Shown piece by piece: positions 14,807-23,842 of a DNA stretch of 64,000 bases. The translations under genes and the position numbers were made by a program. This DNA is from Bacteroidales bacterium. Lineage in GTDB: Bacteria > Bacteroidota > Bacteroidia > Bacteroidales > P3. Below the pieces are notes generated by a model. The model did not search any database. It saw nothing but the letters and a program-made list of their open reading frames with translations, and was not told the DNA's origin. Positions within the stretch are counted from its first letter, which is position 1; each line of letters begins with the position of its first letter. The stretch lies in NCBI GenBank assembly GCA_017962615.1, contig JAGCUZ010000028.1, positions 1 through 64,000 on the forward strand. The letters run 5' to 3'.

Positions 14807-17479
14807 TCAGTTTGTTAGCGACTCCACGCGCACCGTGGCTTGCGCTGTCGGGTCGTATGCGTAGGTTGCCAGCATGTCGGCTATGGCTTCCAGAAACGGG
14901 GATGGCTTTGCTGTCCGTCCACGGCTGTCGGTGGCACCCCATGTGATGCACAGGCGGCGTTTGGCGCGCGACAGGGCCACGTAGAAGCGCCGCGCGTCTT
15001 CCTGCAGGTGTTCGGTGTCGCCGGTGCGCACGTTGTTGAAGAACGGGTAGTAGCCGTCGGCGGCGTTGAACACTATGACGTTCTCGAACTCGAGTCCTTT
15101 GGCCTTGTGGGCTGTGGTGACGAAGAAGCGCACGCGGTTGTCGCCTTGGCGCATGCTGGTGCTGTCGCACAGGTCTGACTCGCGGGTGGTGTTTATCTCG
15201 ACGATGTATTTGTCGAGCTGCTCTTTGAGCGACGGACAGAGCGACTGGCTTATCATGTCGACTGTGAGGTAGTCGACGATGCGCGGCCATTTGTCCACAG
15301 GCTTTATGAGGTTGGCCGCCAGCAGCGAGAGGTAGGTGTGCTGCATTTCCTGCACCAGTGCGGGCTGTTGCTGCGGCTCGGCGCGGAGGTAGAGGCGGCT
15401 GGTGGTGTGGAGGTAGATGGGCAGGTAGCGCTGGCGGAAGAGGGCGGCCATGTCGCGCATGGGCTGCTGGGCCAGCAGGGCGCGCTGCCCGTCGACGAGG
15501 GTGCGGGCCTTGCCTGTGCAGTAGCTAAGCAGCGAGAAGGTGGCCTTCACGTCGTCGATGGCGTTGTGGCTGTTGCAGCCTTCCAGGTGGAGGGTCTCGA
15601 GGAGCCGCTCCAGCTTGTACACGCGCAGGCGCGGCTCTACGAGGCGTGTGAGCTTGAGGGTGTCGAAGCGTGTGGCGGACAGCCGTCCTGCGGGTATCGA
15701 GGCCCTTTCGAGGTTCGACAGCAGTATGTGGTAGTCGAACTCCACGTTGTGCCCCACGAGCACGCTGTCGCCGCAGTAGTCGAGGAAGCGTCGCAGGGCT
15801 TCGGCACGCGGCAGCCGCCGGGCGTTGTTGTACACCTCTATCATGGGGTTCTCGTGGCCACCCACCACGGGCGGCAGCTCTTTGTCGGTGTCGATGACGA
15901 CCTCGAACTCCGAGCCTTCTACGATATGCCCGTCGCGCACCTTGACGGCGGCAATCTGTATGATGTCGTCGTTGAAGGTGTCGAGGCCCGTGGTCTCGGT
16001 GTCGAAGAGCACCAGGGTGCCGCCGCTGCACTCTGTAAGGAAGTGCTGCAGGTAGGTGTCGGTGCCCTCGTAGAGCAGCAGGTCGGTGGGGGTGATGGCG
16101 CGGTTGCGGAACTCGCGCATCAGGTTGCGGGCGGTGGAGTAGCTCTTCACCACCTTGAGCAGGTAGAGCAGCCGCGCCCAGGCTATGAAGCAGGTCTCGT
16201 TGGCCACTATGTTGAAGTGCGAGAGCACGGCCTGCACCGATGGGGTGGAGAAGAGGTCGAGCCCCGATATCTTGAAGTGTTCGGTGGTGCCGAAGGCTTT
16301 GCTTATGAGGTCGGCGTCGTTGTTGGTGGGCACTATGACTGCCACGCGCCCCTCGTCGTCGAGGCTGGCGTAGCGCATTGCCAGGCGCACGGCCAGCCGG
16401 TACTCGTCGGCCACGGGGCGTGTGCACCGCTCGCAGGGCTGCCTGTCGGCGGGGCATAGGGCCTGCGCGCTGCCGCGTACGGCTTGCAGGCTGTGGTGGC
16501 AGGCGCGGAAGAGGCACAGGTCTTCGGGCGCAGGGGCGCTGCTGTCGGCGGTGACGGGCAGCAGCGACGGGTCGATGCCCAGCTGGCGTTGGGCGTAGCT
16601 GTTGAAGATGTCGAGCAGGTAGCGCGGCGAGCGGTGGTTGGTGCCGAGGTGGTGGATGCGGCCGGCGCACAGCTGCCGCAGGTGGTCGAGGGTCACCAGC
16701 TTGGCGCCTACGAATGAGAAGATGGCCTGCTGGTCGTCGCCGAGGTATACTATGGTGGCATCGGGCGCGGCAAAGAGGTCGACGATGGCCAGCTGCAGCA
16801 GGTTGAGGTCCTGCACCTCGTCAATCTGTATCCATTTGTAGCGTTTCAGGCTGTCGCGCTCCTGCAGGGCGTAGAGGTATGTCTTCTCGAGCAGGTCCTC
16901 AAAGTCGACGAGGTTGTCGGTGGCCTTGTATTCCCCGTACAGCCTGGCCAGCGCCACCTTGTGCTGCATCTCGGGGTTCTGAGCCGTGTCGAGCAGGTCG
17001 GCGTGGACTATGAGCTCGCGCGGGAAGCCCTGCTCCTGCTGCGACAGCGCGTGCTGCAGGTTGACAATCTCCTGCGCAAGGCGGCCACGGTCGCCGCCGT
17101 CGTCGAGGCCTGCGAGGTACGAGATGATGCTCTCGGTGTCGATGTCGTCGATGATGGCGCTGTTCTGCGCTATCTTCTTCTGGTCGAAGAGGTATTGCGA
17201 GCAGAAGCGGTGCACGTTGCCCACAAAGAGCGATGGCGGCACGGGGTTGCCGGTACGTTCGGCGATGCGGTCGCGCATGCCGCGCGAGGCGCGGTTGGTG
17301 AAGGTGAGGCATATCATGTCGGCATAGTCCACACCCTCCTCGTGGGCTTTGATGACGCGCTCGGTGAGGATGAAGGTCTTGCCGCACCCCGGCGGTGCAA
17401 GCACAAGATGCCGTCCCGACGCTATCGCTATTACTTCGCGCTGGTCGTCGTCGGGGGTGGGCAGGTGTGTTGCCGGCAT
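14807..17479 (-). CDS. UvrD/Rep-type helicase with internal DEDDh exonuclease domain
   Basis: An 890-residue superfamily 1A helicase with a 3'-5' exonuclease domain placed between its helicase halves. Helicase motifs are I APPGCGKT (28-35), II QIDEVQD (~225), III GDDQQAIFSF (~255), V TAHKAKGLEFENVIVF (~790) and VI YVALSRAKRRL (~838). The exonuclease motifs lie at ~495-650: FDTETTG (ExoI), HNVEFDYHIL (ExoII) and HNAIDDV (ExoIII), the DnaQ-like DEDDh set with all acidic residues present. A cysteine cluster at ~325-360 (ALCPADRQPCERC) could bind zinc. It lies 12 bp after glmS on the same strand. A role in DNA repair or processing of 3' ends is inferred; no RecB/RecC partner is nearby. Confidence 0.88.
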   Translation of the reverse strand: MPATHLPTPDDDQREVIAIASGRHLVLAPPGCGKTFILTERVIKAHEEGVDYADMICLTFTNRASRGMRDRIAERTGNPVPPSLFVGNVHRFCSQYLFDQKKIAQNSAIIDDIDTESIISYLAGLDDGGDRGRLAQEIVNLQHALSQQEQGFPRELIVHADLLDTAQNPEMQHKVALARLYGEYKATDNLVDFEDLLEKTYLYALQERDSLKRYKWIQIDEVQDLNLLQLAIVDLFAAPDATIVYLGDDQQAIFSFVGAKLVTLDHLRQLCAGRIHHLGTNHRSPRYLLDIFNSYAQRQLGIDPSLLPVTADSSAPAPEDLCLFRACHHSLQAVRGSAQALCPADRQPCERCTRPVADEYRLAVRLAMRYASLDDEGRVAVIVPTNNDADLISKAFGTTEHFKISGLDLFSTPSVQAVLSHFNIVANETCFIAWARLLYLLKVVKSYSTARNLMREFRNRAITPTDLLLYEGTDTYLQHFLTECSGGTLVLFDTETTGLDTFNDDIIQIAAVKVRDGHIVEGSEFEVVIDTDKELPPVVGGHENPMIEVYNNARRLPRAEALRRFLDYCGDSVLVGHNVEFDYHILLSNLERASIPAGRLSATRFDTLKLTRLVEPRLRVYKLERLLETLHLEGCNSHNAIDDVKATFSLLSYCTGKARTLVDGQRALLAQQPMRDMAALFRQRYLPIYLHTTSRLYLRAEPQQQPALVQEMQHTYLSLLAANLIKPVDKWPRIVDYLTVDMISQSLCPSLKEQLDKYIVEINTTRESDLCDSTSMRQGDNRVRFFVTTAHKAKGLEFENVIVFNAADGYYPFFNNVRTGDTEHLQEDARRFYVALSRAKRRLCITWGATDSRGRTAKPSPFLEAIADMLATYAYDPTAQATVRVESLTN

Positions 17480-17491
17480 GTGATGGTTGTA

Positions 17492-19351
17492 TTACTCTAC
17501 CGTGACGCTCTTGGCGAGGTTGCGCGGCTGGTCGACGTTGCGGCCCTTGGCCACGGCCACGTAGTAGGAGAGGAGTTGCAGGGGTATGACGGCCAGCAGC
17601 GGCACGTAGCAGTCGCGCGTGTCGGGAATGACGAACGAGTAGTCGCTCATGCCGCGCACCACGCTGTCGCCTTTGGTCACCACCGATATTATCTTGCCCT
17701 TGCGCGACTTTATCTCCTGTATGTTGCTCACCACCTTGTCGTACATGCCGCGCTTCGGGGCGATGACCACCACGGGCATCTCCTCGTCGACGAGGGCTAT
17801 GGGGCCGTGTTTCATCTCGGCGGCGGGGTAGCCTTCGGCGTGGATGTAGGATATCTCTTTGAGCTTCAGGGCTCCCTCGAGGGCCACGGGGTAGTTGTAT
17901 CCGCGACCAAGGTAGATGAAGTTCTTGCAGTAGGTGAACATCTGCGCAAACTGGTCTATATGCTTGTTGTTCTCGAGCGTCCACTGCATCTTGTCGGGTA
18001 TCTGCTGCAGCTCGTCCACGAGCATGTGGAACATCTCGTCGCTCAGGGTCTTCTTCTCCTTGGCTATGGCGAGGCCCAGCAGGCAGAGGGTGATGACCTG
18101 GCCGGTGAAGGCCTTGGTGGAGGCCACGCCGATCTCGGGTCCCACGTGCAGATAGGTGCCGCTGTCGGTGGCACGTGCTATGGAGGAGCCTATGACGTTG
18201 CATATACCGTAGAGGAACGCGCCGTGCTCCTTGGCCAGCTGTATGGCCGCCAGGGTGTCGGCGGTCTCGCCGCTCTGCGACACGGCAATCACCACGTCGT
18301 CGGGGTGGATGACGGGGTTGCGGTAGCGAAACTCCGACGCATATTCCACCTCAACAGGCAGCTGGCACGCCTCTTCGATGAAGTATTTGCCTATCAGGGC
18401 CGAGTGCCACGAGGTGCCGCAGGCGCATATTATGATGCGCTTGCAGTTGAGGAACTTCTCCTTGTGGTCGATGATGCCCGACAGGAGCACGTCCTTCTCC
18501 ACCACGTTGAGGCGGCCGCGTATGCAGGTGCGCAGGGCGTTGGGCTGCTCCCATATCTCTTTGAGCATGAAATGGGGGAAGCCGCCCTTCTCCAGCTGGT
18601 CGAGGTCGAGCTGCAGGGTGACGAGCTGCGGGGTCTGCTTCACGTTGCTCAGGTTGGTGATTTCGAGCTTGCCCGAGCGGTCCATGCTGGCTATCTCCTC
18701 GTCGTTGAGGTAGATGACCTGCTTGGTGTATTCCACTATGGGCGTGGCGTCAGAGCCGAGGTAGAACTCGGCGCGGCCGTTGTCGCTCTTGCCCACGCCG
18801 ATGATGAGGGGGCTGCCTTTGCGGGCGCACACCAGCCGGTCGGGGTGTGTCTTCTCGATGATGGCTATGGCGTAGGCGCCTATCACGTTCTTCAGCGCCA
18901 GCTGCACGGCGGTGAAGAGGTCGCAGTTGTGCGAGTGCTGCATGTATTCCACCAGCTGCACCAGCACCTCGGTGTCGGTGTCCGAGCAGAAGGTGATGCC
19001 GTTCTTCTCGAGCATCGTGCGCAGCGACTTGTAGTTCTCGATGATGCCGTTGTGCACCAGTGCCAGGTTCTTCGACTGCGAGTAGTGGGGGTGGGCGTTG
19101 GTGGCGTTGGGCTCGCCGTGGGTGGCCCAGCGGGTGTGGGCTATGCCTATGGTACCGCTCGTGTCGCTCTCGGCAACGCTCGCCTCAAGGGCCGACACCT
19201 TGCCTTTCTCTTTGTACACCGACAGGGTGCCCTTGCCGTTGATGAGGGCTATTCCGGCACTGTCGTAGCCGCGGTATTCAAGACGATGGAGGCCTTTTAT
19301 CAGGATGGGATAAGCCTCTTGTGTTCCTATATATCCAACTATTCCACACAT
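17492..19351 (-). CDS. glmS: Glutamine--fructose-6-phosphate aminotransferase (isomerizing)
   Basis: A 619-residue enzyme that makes glucosamine-6-phosphate from fructose-6-phosphate and glutamine, the first step toward UDP-GlcNAc for peptidoglycan and LPS. The N-terminal glutaminase has the catalytic Cys2 (MCGIVGYIG), HTRWATHG and the GIIEN loop. Two SIS sugar-binding domains follow (CGTSWHSALIGKYFIEE, SQSGETADTLAAI), and the C-terminus is KSVTVE. Length is ordinary (~610). It lies 33 bp after the flotillin gene and 12 bp before the helicase, so the three are probably one transcript. I see no glmS ribozyme upstream. Confidence 0.97.
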   Translation of the reverse strand: MCGIVGYIGTQEAYPILIKGLHRLEYRGYDSAGIALINGKGTLSVYKEKGKVSALEASVAESDTSGTIGIAHTRWATHGEPNATNAHPHYSQSKNLALVHNGIIENYKSLRTMLEKNGITFCSDTDTEVLVQLVEYMQHSHNCDLFTAVQLALKNVIGAYAIAIIEKTHPDRLVCARKGSPLIIGVGKSDNGRAEFYLGSDATPIVEYTKQVIYLNDEEIASMDRSGKLEITNLSNVKQTPQLVTLQLDLDQLEKGGFPHFMLKEIWEQPNALRTCIRGRLNVVEKDVLLSGIIDHKEKFLNCKRIIICACGTSWHSALIGKYFIEEACQLPVEVEYASEFRYRNPVIHPDDVVIAVSQSGETADTLAAIQLAKEHGAFLYGICNVIGSSIARATDSGTYLHVGPEIGVASTKAFTGQVITLCLLGLAIAKEKKTLSDEMFHMLVDELQQIPDKMQWTLENNKHIDQFAQMFTYCKNFIYLGRGYNYPVALEGALKLKEISYIHAEGYPAAEMKHGPIALVDEEMPVVVIAPKRGMYDKVVSNIQEIKSRKGKIISVVTKGDSVVRGMSDYSFVIPDTRDCYVPLLAVIPLQLLSYYVAVAKGRNVDQPRNLAKSVTVE

Positions 19352-19384
19352 GGTTTCTAAAGTTTTGTCGTGAGGTTTTGAGTG

Positions 19385-20914
19385 CTATTTCTTTTTCTTT
19401 GTGTCGGCCTTCTCGGCTGAGGTGTTGAGCAGCTGCGCGTCGGCGTCGAGGTTCACGTTGCGCGTCACCTTGGCCTCTATGGTGTTGGCTCGCACTATGT
19501 CGGTCATGTTCACGCCCGTGGCGCTCTCTATCACGTCGAACGACTGCTTGATTACCGACGGCACTATGCCCGACACCGAGGCGGCGTCGCTTCCCGACGT
19601 GCCGTACACGTTCATGTTCTTTATGGCGCTGATAGGCTCGCTCACGTGCTGTGCCACTTCGGGTATTATCTTCACTATCATGTCCAGTATGGCCGCCTGG
19701 CCGTAACGCTCGTAGGCCTCGGCCTTCTTCTGCATGGCTTCGGCTTCGGCCAGACCTTTCTTCTCGATGGCTATAGCCTCGGCCTCGCCGGCTTTCTGTA
19801 TCTTGTAGGCCTCGGCCTCGCCGTTGGCCTTGATACCCTCGGCCTCCAGCACCATGGCCTTCTTCTTTGCCTCGGCCAATGCCACCTGGGCGCGTGCCTC
19901 CTGCTCGGCGCGGTAGGCCTCGGCTTCCGCCTCGCGCTTGCTCTGCTCCAGGTCGGCGGCAGCCTTCAGCTCTATCTTGTACTTGTCGGCATCCGACTGC
20001 TTCATGACCTCCGCCTGCAGCTCGTTCTCGCGTATCTTCACGCGCTCGGCCGTCAGCACCTGTTCGCGCATGGTCTGCTCAATCTTGGCGTCCACCGTCT
20101 TGGTGTTGATGGTCTTCTGCTGTTCCTGGCGCTGTATCTCGTAGGCGGCGTCGGCGTCGGCCTTCTTGGTCTGCTCTATGATGGTCAGCTCCGACCGCTT
20201 CACCGCCAGCTCGTTCTGGCGTATGGCAATCTGCGTCTGGCTGTCCACCTGGGCGTCGTTGGCCTCGCGCTGAGCTTCGGCCTCGGCCTTGGCGATGTCG
20301 CGCTCGGCGTTGGCCTTGTTAATCTTGGCCTGCTTGCGTATGGTCCATGTGTTGTCGGCACCGAGGTCCTCGATGAGGTTCTTCTCGTCGGTGACGTTCT
20401 GTATGTTGCACGAGATGATGCGCAGGCCGAGGGCTTCCATGTCCTTCTGCGCCTTGCTCATAATCTCGTCCGAGAACTTGTCGCGGTTTATGTTGATGTC
20501 GCGCAGCGAGAGGCTTCCTATAACCTCGCGCATGTTGCCCTCCAGCGAGTCCTGCACCTGCTTCGAGATGTCGGCACCGCTCATGTTGAGGAAGTTCTTG
20601 GCGGCCAGGCGCACCCCGTCGATGTCGGGTATCACCTGTATCTTGGCCACCGCGTCCACGTTCACGTTGATGAAGTCGTTGGTAGGCACCGTGCGGCTGG
20701 TGCGGATGTCGGCGGTCACCTGGCCAAGGAACACCTTGTCCAGACGCTCGAACAGCGGCACCCTAAGGCCGCCCTTGCCGATGTAGATACGCGGCTTGCG
20801 GTTCAAGCCCGACACGATGTAGGCCACCGACGGCGGCGCCTTGATATAAGAAATCAGAAGAACTACGATGACGATTATCGCCACTGTGATAATGATAGCA
20901 AGTGTGTTTGACAT
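19385..20914 (-). CDS. Flotillin-like membrane scaffold protein
   Basis: A 509-residue flotillin/SPFH protein. One N-terminal membrane segment (AIIITVAIIVIVVLLISYI, residues ~5-24) is followed by a PHB/SPFH domain (~25-190). A long heptad-rich, Ala/Glu/Lys-rich coiled coil (~195-430) has repeated EAEAxK/EAxA units, and a Gly/Ser-containing tail ends in KKKK. Flotillins organise membrane microdomains and scaffold membrane enzymes. In sequence it is closest to the bacterial YuaG/FloT type rather than the shorter FloA. No NfeD-like partner is adjacent. A -7 promoter element lies about 30 bp upstream, so this is the first gene of flotillin-glmS-helicase. Confidence 0.9.
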   Translation of the reverse strand: MSNTLAIIITVAIIVIVVLLISYIKAPPSVAYIVSGLNRKPRIYIGKGGLRVPLFERLDKVFLGQVTADIRTSRTVPTNDFINVNVDAVAKIQVIPDIDGVRLAAKNFLNMSGADISKQVQDSLEGNMREVIGSLSLRDININRDKFSDEIMSKAQKDMEALGLRIISCNIQNVTDEKNLIEDLGADNTWTIRKQAKINKANAERDIAKAEAEAQREANDAQVDSQTQIAIRQNELAVKRSELTIIEQTKKADADAAYEIQRQEQQKTINTKTVDAKIEQTMREQVLTAERVKIRENELQAEVMKQSDADKYKIELKAAADLEQSKREAEAEAYRAEQEARAQVALAEAKKKAMVLEAEGIKANGEAEAYKIQKAGEAEAIAIEKKGLAEAEAMQKKAEAYERYGQAAILDMIVKIIPEVAQHVSEPISAIKNMNVYGTSGSDAASVSGIVPSVIKQSFDVIESATGVNMTDIVRANTIEAKVTRNVNLDADAQLLNTSAEKADTKKKK

Positions 20915-20944
20915 AAGGCTGTTGTGTTATTGCATAATAATTTG

Positions 20945-20952
20945 CAAAGATA
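20945..20952 (-). promoter_or_regulatory. Promoter -7 element of the flotillin-glmS-helicase unit
   Basis: TATCTTTG on the minus strand followed by CAAA is the typical Bacteroidetes -7 context. No -33 TTTG at consensus spacing was found. Confidence 0.5.
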
Positions 20953-21121
20953 CGATTTATTTTCCAAACAGCAGTGAAAAAATCATCGTCAGCCCCCGCA
21001 GCCCTTGTATATTTCGGCTTTCTGCCCTTGTCCATCCCTCCGCATTTCATGCGTGCCACCGCCTCTTCCGCCCCCCGCCGCCAGCGTTTTTGCTGGCGCG
21101 TGTTGCGTTGTCTCTGGAGTG

Positions 21122-21430
21122 TTAGTCCGTAATCATTTTCGCTACAAGGATGCGGTCTACGATTACATATTCATTCTCAATATGAAATACCACCGTCCAC
21201 TTGTGGTTCATGATGGAGAGTGTTTATGCCCTGGGATGAATAAGCCGTATAGAGTGCTTGCGACTGTAGGGTAGGGTATCGGCGGCGTAAGTCAGTGTAC
21301 TGAGTTGACTAACGACACGGTTTTTATAGCGTAGGGCACTTTCGAGGGTTCGGATGGATGTAATATAGGCGACCATTGCATCAAGGTCGCCCAACGTGAC
21401 ATTGCTGTAAATCAGTTCATACGTTCTCAT
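21122..21430 (-). pseudogene. ParE/RelE-like toxin interrupted by an in-frame stop
   Basis: A toxin of the ParE/RelE fold in which a TAA at 21224-21226 splits an otherwise open frame. The first part (68 codons from the ATG at 21428-21430, MRTYELIYSNV) has the helical hairpin and RKHSIRLIHPRA. After the stop the same frame continues for 33 codons with IMNHKWTVVFHIENEYVIVDRILVAKMI, which is the normal C-terminal strand pair of these toxins, and ends at 21122. The split protein would lack its final strands, so it is probably inactive unless the stop is read through or is a sequence error. It overlaps the antitoxin gene by 14 bp, as in working toxin-antitoxin pairs. Toxins of this fold cleave ribosome-bound mRNA or poison gyrase; which applies here is not known. 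Confidence 0.75.
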
Positions 21431-21584
21431 ACGCTGCGCGTATCTTCTGCTCGAAAATGCGGTCGAATTCCTTAGCAGATACATAGCCTTCGGGAATCTG
21501 TTTCGCAGGTTTGGCAACTTTGCGTATGCGTGTAATTGTTGGCTTTAAATGAGTTGCGTATGTTGTTGCAGTCTCCATATCCAT
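21417..21584 (-). CDS. Small antitoxin-like protein
   Basis: A 55-residue protein just upstream of, and overlapping by 14 bp, a ParE/RelE-like toxin gene, which is the standard order for type II antitoxins. It ends with VSAKEFDRIFEQKIRAAYENV, a helix of the kind that wraps a toxin, after a basic and proline-containing stretch. No DNA-binding domain is visible. I chose the ATG at 21582-21584; a start nine codons earlier and one two codons later are possible. A near-consensus Bacteroidetes promoter lies just upstream. With the toxin apparently broken it may be a remnant. Confidence 0.65.
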   Translation of the reverse strand: MDMETATTYATHLKPTITRIRKVAKPAKQIPEGYVSAKEFDRIFEQKIRAAYENV

Positions 21585-21597
21585 AATATTATCACTG

Positions 21598-21628
21598 CAA
21601 AAGTGCGACAATTATTTGGATTGACAAA
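21598..21628 (-). promoter_or_regulatory. Promoter of the toxin-antitoxin pair
   Basis: The minus strand has TTTG (21625-21628), a 19-base gap and CACTTTTG (21598-21605), one mismatch from TTTG-N19-TAnnTTTG. Confidence 0.55.
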
Positions 21629-21763
21629 ATGTTTTTCGCAGAAAATATCCGTAACCATGTATATTTCGGGATTTCTGTGTTGCATACTCGTCAGCATTTC
21701 ATATTTCTACAGGGCGGCGACAGCCCCCCTCTACAACTGAAACAAAGGGTACATTTAGAGAAG

Positions 21764-21814
21764 GTATATAGATGATAAGGAGTTGGTCCCACCAACTCCT
21801 TATCATCTATATAC
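21764..21814. repeat. Dispersed palindrome, copy 2 (24-bp perfect arms)
   Basis: Arms 21764-21787 and 21791-21814 are perfect reverse complements around a CCC centre, with core AAGGAGTTGGT. Flanks are conserved in copy 3 at 59740-59790, in the opposite orientation, for about 12 bases on one side (TAAATCGTAA) and over 10 on the other (CTTCTCTAAA). Confidence 0.9.
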
Positions 21815-21837
21815 TTACGATTTACCAAAAATATACT

Positions 21838-21862
21838 AAAATCGCACTTTGCGCGATTTTTA
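21838..21862. terminator. Terminator-like hairpin, possibly bidirectional
   Basis: An 8-bp stem AAAATCGC/GCGATTTT with a seven-base loop is followed by a T on the plus strand, with A's on its other side. It lies 23 bp from the palindrome, as another terminator does near the palindrome copy at 59.7 kb. Confidence 0.5.
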
Positions 21863-21974
21863 ATCAGTTTGCAAAACCATACATAACCAACAGGTACACA
21901 ATAGTATACAATTAGCATCGTTGCAAAATAGGCACCGATGGCATATACACGGCATTTATAGCCCAAAATGATAC

Positions 21975-21997
21975 ATTGTCGCATACCGCTGGCACGC
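21975..21997. repeat. REP-like hairpin
   Basis: ATTGTC is followed by GCATACC-GCT-GGCACGC, a close relative of the hairpins at 285-307 and 28270-28293. Confidence 0.5.
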
Positions 21998-22317
21998 ATA
22001 TAGAGGGAGGTATCGCCATTGAAAAACGGCACAAGGGTTCATACTTGAAACGCGTTGCATTTTTGTCGCACGAGGATGCTGTTCGATATAGATTACACAC
22101 GTGGGGAAGAAAAAATGCAATTTTTTTTGCGTTTGGGGTATTTTGTTAGTTGATTAATAAACAATGATTTGCGGCCATTTATGAAGAAAAAGATAAAAAA
22201 AATTTTAGGGGGCTTGTAATTTTTGGGGGGTAAAAATACGTTATTAGTATATGAAATATTTTGAAAGGGATTATTATGCCCTTTTTAAAACAGTAAACAA
22301 TTAAAAGCATAAATATC

Positions 22318-23754
22318 ATGAAACGCTATCTAATCTTTACATTATTGTTTGTGCTGTCGGCACAGGTTTTCGGACAGACTTACACACCTTGCCGAGACTG
22401 CGACACCATTCCGAACAGGCATCGCAACTATTACTATTACAACAGGCTATGGCACGATACTTGCAGCTGTTACCGTAACGGGCTATACTGCGAGCTGGAA
22501 ATCACCACCCCTATAGGATTTGGCGGCGGCAGCGCAGCCAAGAGGTACACGTCCGATGAGCCGCTACTGGTGAAAGGGCTGACGGCTTTGACTCTGACAA
22601 CATACTTGGGCAGCGACTACATTGACACTGTCAAACTACCAGAGTACCTGTACTTGTACCAGAGGGTTTGCCCCACGGGTTTGAACTATATGCATCTTGG
22701 CGACTCGTGCATGGTGCTTCTCGACTCGGTGAGGTGGGACACGGTGAAGCCGCACTACATGCAGTTCAAGCCTTACCGCGACTCGGACATTTACGTGTAT
22801 TGCTATGCGTGGGACGCTTATTTCGACAAGCCTGTGAGGGTGGACTCTGTGTTCTATATCATGGGGACGGACAACACCAACCGGCGCCATGAGGGCAACA
22901 CTCACCTGTGGCAGAGCCTGCCGACAGTATATGCCTCGTTTGAACACACCTCGGGCGACTGTGCGCCCAAAGACTGGGCTTTGGTGAAAGAATACACGTC
23001 GCCGGGACAACCGCAGTTGTGGTCGGACTACAATTACCCCAATATCTTCGGCTACAACATGGCTATAGTGGACAACGACTCGGTGGCAGCCGTGAGCCAT
23101 GACGTAGCACGCGGGAGTGTTACCGAGGTGGGGCTCATACCGCATGGCCGCATGGTGACGATTGACGCCACACCGGAGCCTGGCTTCCGCTTCGACCATT
23201 GGAGCAACGGCAGCCGCAACAGCAGGCAGCAGTTCGCGGCAACAAAGGACACGTTTCTGATGGCTTACTTCTACCACACCACGCCGACAAGCTATATTGT
23301 GAATGTCAGCGCCAACGACCCTGCCATGGGCACTGTCAGCGGCTCGGGCACATACAACGAGGGCGACACGGTGAGGCTGACGGCCACGCCGCGGAGCAGT
23401 CAATACGAGTTCGTGAGGTGGAGCGACGGCAACATCGACAACCCGAGGGAGCTTCTGTTGCTGAGCGACACTACGCTTGTGGCTCGGTTCCGCGACCCGC
23501 TGGGGGTGGAGTCTGTTGAGGCTGAGGATGGTGTTACGCTGTCGCCCAACCCTGCAAAGAGTGTGTTCACTGTTACGAGCATTGAGAAGATTGCAGAGTT
23601 GACCGTGGTGAACGCCAACGGTGTGACTGTGTACTGCACAAAGCCCGACGGCCATAAGGCGGAGATAAAGGTGGAGGACTGGGCCGTAGGTGCCTACATC
23701 GTTACAGTGACGACGGAGAAAGGGAGAACAACGAAGAAGATGATAAAGAATTAA
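22318..23754 (+). CDS. T9SS-secreted protein with InlB-type modules
   Basis: A 478-residue surface protein. It has a signal peptide (MKRYLIFTLLFVLSAQVFG), then a ~230-residue region rich in Tyr, Cys and Asp that I do not recognise. Next come two divergent InlB B-repeat-like modules (~255-330 and ~331-400, with GFRFDHWSNG and YEFVRWSDGN followed by LMAYF/LVARF). The T9SS type A sorting domain forms the last ~75 residues (LSPNPAKSVFTV, GAYIVTVTTEKGRTTKKM). The eight or so cysteines in the N-terminal region include CRDCDT and DTCSCYRNGLYC, suggesting a disulfide-bonded head. An 88 bp gap leads to the next T9SS gene on the same strand. Function is unknown; export and surface anchoring are well supported. 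Confidence 0.82.
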   Translation: MKRYLIFTLLFVLSAQVFGQTYTPCRDCDTIPNRHRNYYYYNRLWHDTCSCYRNGLYCELEITTPIGFGGGSAAKRYTSDEPLLVKGLTALTLTTYLGSDYIDTVKLPEYLYLYQRVCPTGLNYMHLGDSCMVLLDSVRWDTVKPHYMQFKPYRDSDIYVYCYAWDAYFDKPVRVDSVFYIMGTDNTNRRHEGNTHLWQSLPTVYASFEHTSGDCAPKDWALVKEYTSPGQPQLWSDYNYPNIFGYNMAIVDNDSVAAVSHDVARGSVTEVGLIPHGRMVTIDATPEPGFRFDHWSNGSRNSRQQFAATKDTFLMAYFYHTTPTSYIVNVSANDPAMGTVSGSGTYNEGDTVRLTATPRSSQYEFVRWSDGNIDNPRELLLLSDTTLVARFRDPLGVESVEAEDGVTLSPNPAKSVFTVTSIEKIAELTVVNANGVTVYCTKPDGHKAEIKVEDWAVGAYIVTVTTEKGRTTKKMIKN

Positions 23755-23842
23755 TATCGACGGCTCTGAGTCATGCAGCGCGGGCCACTGCCGTATCTAT
23801 TCCATCTATAAACCATAAACTTTAAACTTTTAATAATTGGTT

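Larger units (their letters stand above)
21629..22317. other. Gene-free stretch with palindrome, terminator and AT-rich leader
   Basis: This stretch holds the long palindrome at 21764-21814, a terminator-like hairpin at 21838-21862 and a REP-like hairpin at 21975-21997. An AT-rich leader before the next gene contains a small hairpin (22264-22284, arms AAAGGG/CCCTTT, followed by T's) 34 bp upstream of the start codon. A 113-codon minus-strand frame through the palindrome has no recognisable motif and is not called. Confidence 0.6.

Noticed and set aside
16961..19360. 799-codon plus-strand frame opposite the helicase start and glmS
   Set aside because: It overlaps glmS, a certain gene, and reads as a compositional shadow.
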